Source: Oscillospiraceae bacterium (GTDB lineage Bacteria > Bacillota_A > Clostridia > Oscillospirales > Oscillospiraceae). Taken from it: a stretch of 13,927 bases of DNA. Location of the stretch: NCBI GenBank assembly GCA_017936985.1, contig JAGBEM010000113.1, positions 1 to 13,927 of the forward strand, in the 5' to 3' direction. The stretch's first letter is position 1. Each line of letters begins with the position of its first letter. This document shows positions 1-5,558 of the stretch, in pieces. The notes under the pieces are model-generated. The model was not told the origin of the DNA. It saw only the letters and a program-made list of their open reading frames with translations, and did no database searches. The translations under genes were made by a program, and so were the position numbers.

Positions 1-118
1 CAGACCGGGCAGCCATACCCTTCACGCCAAAGCAGTTGGAAGCGGCAGTGCCGGCGATGTCGGTGTACACACTGGTGCTGACATTTACGCTGCCGTTTTC
101 ATTCTTCTGACGGATCAT
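1..118 (-). CDS. Asp23/Gls24-family protein, 5' part only
   Basis: The gene runs off the left edge; 39 codons are visible. The N-terminus begins MIRQKNENGSVNVSTSVYTD and continues with an AGTAASNCFGVKGMAAR segment, which resembles the start of the Asp23/Gls24 (DUF322) family. Those small proteins are linked to the cell envelope, alkaline stress or fatty-acid-related loci, and their exact role here is unknown. The ATG at 116-118 has an AGGAGG site (127-132) eight bases upstream. It starts 18 bp after the gpmI stop with no terminator between, so it is probably co-transcribed with gpmI. The family call rests on the N-terminal motif alone. Confidence 0.72.
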   Translation of the reverse strand, partial: MIRQKNENGSVNVSTSVYTDIAGTAASNCFGVKGMAARS

Positions 119-136
119 AATCAGTACCTCCTAATA

Positions 137-1699
137 TCAAACCATGCTGTCTTCCCAGCAATCGGGAGCGGTCAGCCCCATCATCTTAACCACCGTAGGA
201 GCTACATTAGCAAGGCCATAATTGCCTTCCTTGATGTTCCACTCGTGATCCTTGTCATAAATAATGAAAGGTACGGGGTTCAGAGAGTGGGCGGTGCGGA
301 CGGAAGTCTTACCCTTCTTCGTCTCGGTCATCTGATCAGCGTTGCCATGGTCAGCCGTGATCAGTACGGTATAGCCGTACTTGTCAGCAGCTTCGATAAT
401 GGCTTTCAGGCCATTATCCACACACTCCATAGCGTAGACCACTGCATCCATAACGCCGGTGTGACCCACCATATCTCCGTTGGGGTAGTTGCAGCGCAGG
501 AACTGGAACTTCCCGGATGCCATGTTCTCCACCATCTTCTCGGTGATCTCCTTGGACTTCATGGCAGGAGCCTGCTCGAAGGGGATCACATCAGAGGGGA
601 TCTCTTCGTAAACTTCCAGTGCTTCGCAGACCTTACCGGAGCGGTTGCCGTTCCAGAAATAGGTCACATGGCCGTACTTCTGAGTCTCGGACAGGGCATA
701 CTCATGGATGCCGGCCTCGCACAGCACCTCTGTCAGTGTATTCTTGATCACGGGGGGCTGGACCAGGTAATTTTCGGGAATGTTCAGGTCGCCGTCATAC
801 TGGAGCATACCGGCAAACTTCACACCGGTGTAGCCGGGACGGTCAAACTTGTCAAAATCCTTGCGGTCAAAGGCCAGGGAAATTTCCTGGGCCCGGTCGC
901 CGCGGAAGTTAAACAGGATCACGCTGTCGCCGTTTGCGATCTTGGCAACGGGCTCGCCGTTTCTTGCCACCACGAAAGCAGGCAGATCCTGGTCGATGCA
1001 GCCGGTCTCGGCCCGGTAGGTCTCGATGGCCTCTTTGGCAGATGCGAACTGGCGGCCCAGGCCCTGTACATGGGTTCTCCAACCCAGCTCGACCATGCCC
1101 CAGTTGGCTTCGTAGCGGTCCATGGTGACCTGCATACGGCCGCCGCCGGAAGCAATGGCATAATCACAGCCCTCGGTGTTCAGCTCGCCCAGCACATTCT
1201 CCAGCTGCTCCACATACTCCAGAGCGGAAGTAGCCGGCACATCACGGCCGTCCAGCAGGATGTGGCAGTATGCCTTCTTTACGCCCTCTGCCTTTGCCTG
1301 CTTCAGCAGGGCGATCAGATGGGAAATATTGGAGTGCACATTACCGTCGGACAGCAGGCCCATAAAGTGCAGGGCGTGACCGCTGACAGAATTGGCGATC
1401 AGATCCTTCCAGGTAGCAGAAGCATACAGTGCGCCGTTTTCGATGGACTCGCCGACCAGCTTTGCACCCTGCGAGTAGACCTGGCCGCAGCCCAGGGCAT
1501 TGTGACCGACTTCGGAATTGCCCATATCCTCATCGGAAGGCAGACCGACAGCAGTGCCGTGGGCCTTCAGATAAGTATGGGGGCAAGTTGCAAGCAGATG
1601 GTCCAGGGTGGGAGTCTTGGCAACAACTACAGCATCGCCGCTGCCGCCGTCGCCCTTGCCTACGCCGTCCATAATGACCAATACGATGGGTTTTTCCAT
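137..1699 (-). CDS. gpmI: 2,3-bisphosphoglycerate-independent phosphoglycerate mutase
   Basis: This cytoplasmic glycolytic enzyme interconverts 3-phosphoglycerate and 2-phosphoglycerate without a bisphosphoglycerate cofactor, using two metal ions (Mn in spore formers) and a phosphoserine intermediate. The 520 residues match the usual length of about 510. In the phosphatase half, D11 (MDGVG) and the nucleophile S62 (MGNSEVGHNALG) are in their standard places, and D409/H413 (NGDMVGH), D450/H451 (TADHGN) and H471 supply the other metal ligands. The transferase half holds HILLDGRD (146-153), SGGGRMQVTMDRY (184-196) and NFRGDRAQEI (264-273). The ATG has a GGAGGT site seven bases upstream. The gene has its own promoter and follows the recG terminator. 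The long opposite-strand ORF across it is a codon-bias shadow. Confidence 0.97.
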   Translation of the reverse strand: MEKPIVLVIMDGVGKGDGGSGDAVVVAKTPTLDHLLATCPHTYLKAHGTAVGLPSDEDMGNSEVGHNALGCGQVYSQGAKLVGESIENGALYASATWKDLIANSVSGHALHFMGLLSDGNVHSNISHLIALLKQAKAEGVKKAYCHILLDGRDVPATSALEYVEQLENVLGELNTEGCDYAIASGGGRMQVTMDRYEANWGMVELGWRTHVQGLGRQFASAKEAIETYRAETGCIDQDLPAFVVARNGEPVAKIANGDSVILFNFRGDRAQEISLAFDRKDFDKFDRPGYTGVKFAGMLQYDGDLNIPENYLVQPPVIKNTLTEVLCEAGIHEYALSETQKYGHVTYFWNGNRSGKVCEALEVYEEIPSDVIPFEQAPAMKSKEITEKMVENMASGKFQFLRCNYPNGDMVGHTGVMDAVVYAMECVDNGLKAIIEAADKYGYTVLITADHGNADQMTETKKGKTSVRTAHSLNPVPFIIYDKDHEWNIKEGNYGLANVAPTVVKMMGLTAPDCWEDSMV

Positions 1700-1715
1700 A
1701 AAATACCTCCAAAAA

Positions 1716-1728
1716 CCGATTGAATCGG
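1716..1728. repeat. Small inverted repeat in gpmI leader
   Basis: CCGATT-G-AATCGG is a perfect hyphenated palindrome between the predicted gpmI transcription start and its ribosome binding site. It is flanked by A/T runs. It could be a weak hairpin or an operator half-site pair. It is too short to assign to a regulator, and it does not match the CcpA cre consensus. Confidence 0.35.
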
Positions 1729-1754
1729 AAAAATAGCAGATTACCAGTTGTACT

Positions 1755-1783
1755 ATTTTACAACATTTCAGCCAAACTTACAA
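1755..1783 (-). promoter_or_regulatory. Sigma-A-type promoter of gpmI
   Basis: On the minus strand, TTGTAA (1778-1783) is followed after 17 bp by TAAAAT (1755-1760). That is a 4/6 match to the -35 consensus and 5/6 to the -10 consensus. The start would be near 1748, giving a leader of about 50 nt. It lies between the recG terminator and gpmI, which makes gpmI an independent transcription unit. Confidence 0.6.
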
Positions 1784-1812
1784 GCTATTTTTGATTTTTT
1801 CCCGATTTGCCC

Positions 1813-1860
1813 AAAAAACCTCCGGTCATCGTGCTATTTTGCACAATTAGCCCGGAGGTT
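1813..1860 (-). terminator. Intrinsic terminator after recG
   Basis: Nine-base arms AACCTCCGG (1817-1825) and CCGGAGGTT (1852-1860) pair exactly. A nested GTGC/GCAC stem (1831-1834, 1841-1844) sits in the loop. On the minus strand the stem is followed by a run of six T (1813-1818). It is about 30 bp past the recG stop. Confidence 0.85.
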
Positions 1861-1891
1861 ATTAAGGAATTATTAAGCAAGCGTTCAATTT

Positions 1892-3940
1892 TTAGTTCTT
1901 CGTACCCTCAGCCCGTTCAAACAATCCGGCAATACGGCTGCGCAGGGCAATGCCCTCCGGGGTATCTGCCGTGCCTTCTGTATCGATCCAACGGGCAGAG
2001 GCTGCCTGGGCATCCTTTAAGGTCTGCAGATCCATAGAAAGATTGGCCACCCGGAATGTGGGCAGGCCCGACTGCCGGGATCCGAAGAAATCGCCGGGGC
2101 CCCGCATTTTCAGGTCTTCTTCCGCGATCTTAAAACCATCCGTGGTCTTGCAGAAAGCCTTCAGCCGCTGCAGCGTTTCCGGATTGCGGTTATGAGAAGT
2201 CAGAATGCAGTAGCTTTTGCTGCCGCCCCGGCCAACCCGGCCACGAAGCTGATGCAGCTGCGACAAGCCGAACCGATCCGCATCCTCAATGACCATCAGT
2301 GTGGCATTAGGTACATCTACGCCAACTTCCACAACGGTAGTGGCTACCAGCACATCTGCTTCGCCCCGGGCAAAGGATGCCATGGCGGCTTCCTTTTCGG
2401 ATGCCTTCATCTGTCCGTGGAGCAATGCGATCCGCAGGTCGGGGAACACAGTCTTTTGCAGCGTCTCTGCCCAGACCGTAGCCGCTTTGATGCCCAATTC
2501 TTCGCTTTCTTCCACTGCCGGACATACCACAAAGCACTGGTGACCCTCCGCCACCTGCTTGCGGATAAAGGCGTTGATCCGAGGGCGGTAGGATTCATTG
2601 ACCAGGAAAGTATCCACCGGCTCTCTGCCGGGAGGCAGCTCGTTGATGATAGAAACTTCCAGATCGCCGTACATCAGCAGCGCCAGCGTTCTGGGGATCG
2701 GCGTAGCAGACATGACCAGCAAATGAGGGTCGCTGCCCTTTGCGGACAGTCTGGAGCGCTGGGCAACGCCGAACCGATGCTGCTCATCGGCAATGACCAT
2801 ACCCAGATCTGCAAACACCGTAGCATCTGTCAGCAGCGCATGGGTGCCGATAGCCAGATCCACCTGACCTGCAGCAATCCGCTCCCGGACTTCCCTTTTT
2901 TGCTTCGGCGTCAGTGAGCCGGTCAGCAGCGCGGTGCGGATGCCCATAGGCGCAAACAATTTGCACAGAGAGTGATAATGCTGCTCTGCCAAAATTTCCG
3001 TGGGTGCCATCAGCGCAGCCTGCTTGCCGTTTTTATAGGCGCAGTAGATCGCTGCTGCGGCCACCATGGTTTTGCCGCTGCCTACATCGCCCTGTACCAA
3101 CCGGTTCATCGGCGCGCCCCGGCCAAGATCCGCCAGTATCTCCTCCACCGCCCGGCTTTGCGCGCCGGTGAGCGTAAAGGGCAAGGCCCCATAAAAGGGC
3201 TTCATGTCTAAGTTTACATAACTTTCTGTTGTCTTTTCTGCCCGGCTGGCACGCATCAGTGCCAATCCGGCAGAGAACACAAAGAACTCCTCAAAGATCA
3301 GCCGTTTCTTCGCCATTTCCGCTTCTGCCATGGAGGCAGGCTCATGGATGGCGTAGTAAGCCCGTTCTGCCGGCAAGATCCCGTACTCCCGGCGGACAGA
3401 TTCCGGCAGGATCTCTGCCGGCACATCGCAGATCGCCAAGGCCTGCCGAACCGCTTTCAGCACCGCCCCATTGGTCAGGCCGGCAGTCAGCGGATAGATG
3501 GGCAGGATCCGCCGGGTGGTCACCGGCTGAGAATCCAGCGATTCAAAGACTGGATTGGTCATGCTGTAGCCCACAAAATCCCCGGACACCGCACCGTAGA
3601 AAATATATTCCTGACCGTATTGCAGGGACTCTGCAGCATACTTATTATTAAAGAAGGTCACCGTCAGCCGGGCTGTATGATCCGCGATCTGGACTCTCGT
3701 CAGATCCAGACCCTTGCGGATGTGGTTCGTCCGGGGGGTGTTCATCACCATAGCCTTGAAGCAGGCAGGGGTGTCCACTTCCAGCTTGTCGATAGTCACC
3801 AGCTTTGTCCGGTCTTCATATCCTCTGGGGAAATGACAGATCAGGTCGCCCAGTGTAAAGATATTCAGATTGTTGAACTGTTTGGCCTTCGCCGGGCCGA
3901 TTCCTTTTAATATAGTAATCGGATCTGTAAGCCGCGCCAC
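1892..3940 (-). CDS. recG: ATP-dependent DNA helicase RecG
   Basis: RecG is a superfamily 2 DNA translocase that regresses stalled replication forks and branch-migrates Holliday junctions. From the chosen start it is 682 residues, normal for the family. The N-terminal wedge region opens with LKGIGPAKAKQF and a CHFPRGYEDR motif. The helicase core has Walker A GDVGSGKT (284-291), DEQH (385-388), the SAT motif (411-413) and QLRGRVGRG (564-572), then the RecG-type C-terminal EEDLKMRGPGDFFGSRQSG. I chose the GTG at 3938-3940 because AGGAGG (3949-3954) sits eight bases before it. The in-frame ATG at 3962-3964 overlaps the -10 hexamer and has no ribosome binding site. It is transcribed alone between its own promoter and terminator. 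Confidence 0.96.
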   Translation of the reverse strand: MARLTDPITILKGIGPAKAKQFNNLNIFTLGDLICHFPRGYEDRTKLVTIDKLEVDTPACFKAMVMNTPRTNHIRKGLDLTRVQIADHTARLTVTFFNNKYAAESLQYGQEYIFYGAVSGDFVGYSMTNPVFESLDSQPVTTRRILPIYPLTAGLTNGAVLKAVRQALAICDVPAEILPESVRREYGILPAERAYYAIHEPASMAEAEMAKKRLIFEEFFVFSAGLALMRASRAEKTTESYVNLDMKPFYGALPFTLTGAQSRAVEEILADLGRGAPMNRLVQGDVGSGKTMVAAAAIYCAYKNGKQAALMAPTEILAEQHYHSLCKLFAPMGIRTALLTGSLTPKQKREVRERIAAGQVDLAIGTHALLTDATVFADLGMVIADEQHRFGVAQRSRLSAKGSDPHLLVMSATPIPRTLALLMYGDLEVSIINELPPGREPVDTFLVNESYRPRINAFIRKQVAEGHQCFVVCPAVEESEELGIKAATVWAETLQKTVFPDLRIALLHGQMKASEKEAAMASFARGEADVLVATTVVEVGVDVPNATLMVIEDADRFGLSQLHQLRGRVGRGGSKSYCILTSHNRNPETLQRLKAFCKTTDGFKIAEEDLKMRGPGDFFGSRQSGLPTFRVANLSMDLQTLKDAQAASARWIDTEGTADTPEGIALRSRIAGLFERAEGTKN

Positions 3941-3962
3941 AGTGATCACCTCCTTTTGAAAC

Positions 3963-3971
3963 ATTATATCA
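3963..3971 (-). promoter_or_regulatory. Extended -10 promoter of recG
   Basis: The minus strand reads TGATATAATG: a perfect TATAAT (3963-3968) with an upstream TGN extension and no good -35 element. Transcription would start near 3956, only about 16 nt before the GTG start codon, just in front of the ribosome binding site. The 130 bp from here to the rpsT terminator shows nothing else recognisable. Confidence 0.6.
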
Positions 3972-4095
3972 TATCTTTTCCCTGACAGCGAGAGATTTTT
4001 TCACAAATAAAGCAACGGGGGTTGATGACATACTTTTTGTATTTCGAAGCCGCCGTTTCGCATAGTTTCAGAAAAAGATCCGCTGTCCGAAAATG

Positions 4096-4128
4096 AAAAA
4101 ACTCCCTCCAAGCTAAGCTCAGAAGGAG
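4096..4128 (-). terminator. Intrinsic terminator after rpsT
   Basis: On the minus strand a 12-bp stem (three G-T wobbles) with a three-base loop spans 4128-4102 and is followed at once by six T (4101-4096). It lies 15 bp past the rpsT stop codon. Confidence 0.85.
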
Positions 4129-4143
4129 ATATTTTCAGAGAAA

Positions 4144-4407
4144 TCAGGCCAGCTTGTTCAGCTTCAGGGTCATGCTGCTCTTCTTGCGGGCAGCGTTGTT
4201 CTTGTGCAGAAGACCCTTAACAACAGCCTGGTCAACAGCCTTGACAGCAACCTTGTAAGCAGCCTCGGCCTCGGCCTTGTCGCCGTTTACCAGGGCAGCA
4301 TCAAACTTCTTCAGGTTGGTCTTCAGCTCGGACTTGTTAGCCTTGTTCTTCTCATAAGCGATCTTGGAAGAGATGACATCCTTCTTAGAGGACTTGATGT
4401 TGGGCAT
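4144..4407 (-). CDS. rpsT: 30S ribosomal protein S20
   Basis: S20 binds 16S rRNA in the body of the small subunit and acts early in assembly. The 87 residues fit the family. The N-terminus is MPNIKSSKKDVISSKIAYEK and the C-terminal KGLLHKNNAARKKSSM is the standard S20 signature. The protein is rich in Lys and Ala and predicted to be helical. The ATG has AGGAGGTG seven to eight bases upstream. It is monocistronic, with its own strong promoter and terminator, as is common for rpsT. Confidence 0.97.
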   Translation of the reverse strand: MPNIKSSKKDVISSKIAYEKNKANKSELKTNLKKFDAALVNGDKAEAEAAYKVAVKAVDQAVVKGLLHKNNAARKKSSMTLKLNKLA

Positions 4408-4451
4408 TTCGTTACACCTCCTGTTCTCGAGAGTTTTTCATACAGATATGC

Positions 4452-4480
4452 ATTATAACGCTACTTTTCCATAAAATCAA
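4452..4480 (-). promoter_or_regulatory. Sigma-A promoter of rpsT with A/T-rich upstream element
   Basis: On the minus strand, TTGATT (4475-4480) is followed after 17 bp by a perfect TATAAT (4452-4457). Directly upstream, 4481-4507 consists of T and A tracts like an UP element, which fits a highly expressed ribosomal gene. Confidence 0.82.
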
Positions 4481-4516
4481 TCCCTTTTTCAAAATTTTTT
4501 TGAAAAAAGCCGCGGT

Positions 4517-4983
4517 TTCTCCACAGCTGTGTGCCAAATCTGTAGCTGCGGGGCAAAGATATGTGAAAAATTACCCTTGTCAAGTCCTATTTTTTACCCT
4601 AAGAAAAAGGGTTTGTCAAAACTCCAAAGGGCAAAAAAGTGGGCACTTTGTCGAAGCGTGTCGAAATCAATTATGTCAACCGAAAATGATTATCCACAAC
4701 CAAGACTTCTTTTCCCTCAGCCTGTGGAAAACTCTGTGGATAGTGTGGAAAACTCAGCCTCATCAACAGTTATTTCCCGGGATTTCCCAGATTTTCACCC
4801 TATCTGCAACCGCCTTTTCCACAGCGTGGCGGTGGCTGCGTAACGCCATTGCAACCGTGTTACGGAAACAAAAACAAAAAATCACAACCCCTTTCTTTTT
4901 GCCAAAAAAGTTCGCAAATTCCAGAAATGCATTCTTTTCCGCCGGTGCACTTCGCCCACGCAGGCTGAATTTTTTGTGAAAAA
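4517..4983. other. DnaA-box cluster, candidate replication origin or DnaA-binding locus
   Basis: The best 9-mers are TTATCCACA at 4690-4698 (plus), TTTTCCACA at 4815-4823 (plus), TGTGGAAAA at 4723-4731 and 4744-4752 (minus-strand boxes), TGTGGATAG at 4735-4743 (one mismatch) and TTCTCCACA at 4517-4525 (one mismatch). Weaker TTTTTCACA-type sites are at 4562-4570 and 4975-4983, both on the minus strand. Three boxes crowd into 4723-4752 with helical-turn-like spacing. AT-rich stretches flank the cluster. No protein-like ORF is convincing here. In Firmicutes such clusters usually mark oriC beside dnaA; dnaA is not in this window, so a DnaA-titration site or DnaA-controlled locus is the alternative. 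The boxes are seen; the function is inferred. Confidence 0.55.
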
Positions 4984-4997
4984 CCGCCAAAGTTTTT
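4979..4997 (+). repeat. Direct repeat copy 1 flanking the rhamnose region
   Basis: The sequence AAAAACCGCCAAAGTTTTT recurs with one mismatch at 12411-12429, in the same orientation. Its ends are themselves complementary (AAAAAC/GTTTTT), so it could also fold as a small hairpin. It lies at the right edge of the DnaA-box cluster. Confidence 0.5.
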
Positions 4998-4998
4998 T

Positions 4999-5151
4999 AT
5001 GTACCACCATCTGGGATCCTGGATAAGTCTGATCAGGCATCTGAATCTCCCCAGATATTCTGACGGCCACCTAGAGCGCGTCTTCGCCTATGAGGACTAT
5101 TTGCAGATGCTCAGGCAGGGAACTGGATGCCGTGCCCTTCCCAAAACATAA
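4999..5151 (+). CDS. Doubtful 50-codon ORF, function unknown
   Basis: The ORF begins MYHHLGSWISLIRHLNLPRY and has a mixed, protein-like composition (acidic DGHLERVFAYEDY stretch, residues 22-34). It has no ribosome binding site: the bases before the ATG are a T run. I do not recognise the sequence. The frame is closed by a stop at 4966-4968, so no longer ORF exists. It could be a tiny gene, a remnant of a larger gene, or chance. A strong hairpin follows 22 bp after its stop. Confidence 0.2.
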   Translation: MYHHLGSWISLIRHLNLPRYSDGHLERVFAYEDYLQMLRQGTGCRALPKT

Positions 5152-5173
5152 AGAACACCTCTATTGTGATTTG

Positions 5174-5214
5174 AACTGCCCCAGATTGTGCAGACAGCAC
5201 AATCTGGGGCGGTT
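5174..5214. repeat. Strong hairpin, 14-bp perfect stem
   Basis: GCCCCAGATTGTGC (5178-5191) and GCACAATCTGGGGC (5197-5210) pair perfectly around a five-base loop. The stem extends outward to 18 bp (AACT against GGTT, one wobble). On the plus strand only TTT follows, and on the minus strand there is no T run, so it is a poor intrinsic terminator in either direction. It could be a decayed bidirectional terminator or a small mobile-repeat remnant. Apart from this and the features above, 5215-5302 shows nothing recognisable. Confidence 0.6.
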
Positions 5215-5302
5215 TACGTTACATGAACGCATTCAATCTCTTGTCTGACACGCCGTTGATCTGTTTGAATTCTCACACATAGTATGTTTTCTTCGCGTAA
5301 CA

Positions 5303-5530
5303 TCAGCACAAAGAGACGATCTTTCGATCGTCTCTTTGATGGGGGAGGTGAAATATGAAATCGAGGTTGACGCCCCAATGCCAAATCTCATATTCCGAAA
5401 TGCTCTTTTCTTTATTTTCGCCGTACCAATAAAAGGTGTCATCAACATACAGCATGCAACCTGCGTGTGCCTGAATGCGATTTCCGTTAGTATCAAGCCA
5501 CGGTTGACCGGGTTTGATGGACTTGTTCAT
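5303..5530 (-). pseudogene. Truncated GH43-type glycosidase, N-terminal remnant
   Basis: This ORF has 75 codons. The start of the protein, MNKSIKPGQPWLDTNGNRIQ then AHAGCMLYVDDTFYWYGENKE and EIWHWGV (about residues 1-55), matches the N-terminus of the GH43-like galactanase-type hydrolases (PWxDTxGNRIQAH...YYWYGENK...IWHWGV), recalled from family knowledge. Full proteins run to several hundred residues and form a five-bladed propeller, so this one has lost most of the domain. Similarity stops near residue 55 and the last 20 codons run into a hairpin. The start looks intact: ATG at 5528-5530 with AAAGGG ten bases upstream, 28 bp after the GH78 stop. It was probably the last gene of the rhamnose operon before a deletion or rearrangement. 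A short functional product is unlikely. Confidence 0.68.
5310..5337 (-). terminator. Perfect 12-bp hairpin at the end of the rhamnose operon
   Basis: AAAGAGACGATC (5310-5321) and GATCGTCTCTTT (5326-5337) pair exactly. Read on the minus strand, the loop is a GAAA tetraloop closed by C-G, a very stable form, and the stem ends in TTT followed by GTGC. The free T run is short, so termination may be partial. It is the first strong stem downstream of the operon and lies inside the degraded end of the GH43 remnant. Confidence 0.5.
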
Positions 5531-5558
5531 ACCAATATAACCCTTTCAAAATTAGTCT

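Noticed and set aside
245..1723. 492-codon plus-strand ORF opposite gpmI
   Set aside because: It is fully antisense to a clear gpmI, with no recognisable motif, and is explained by the third-position bias of the real gene.
2192..2917. 241-codon plus-strand ORF, and others opposite recG
   Set aside because: Antisense to intact recG helicase motifs; composition is rich in Cys, His and Gln, as is typical of shadow frames.
4500..4979. Overlapping 159- and 104-codon plus-strand ORFs in the gap
   Set aside because: They run through the DnaA boxes and A/T tracts, lack ribosome binding sites, and read as low-complexity K/F/S-rich chance frames.
5233..5496. 87-codon minus-strand ORF overlapping the GH43 remnant
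   Set aside because: Its frame differs from the GH43-like one and shows no family motif; it has no ribosome binding site. I checked whether it continues the GH43 protein by frameshift and saw no matching motif.
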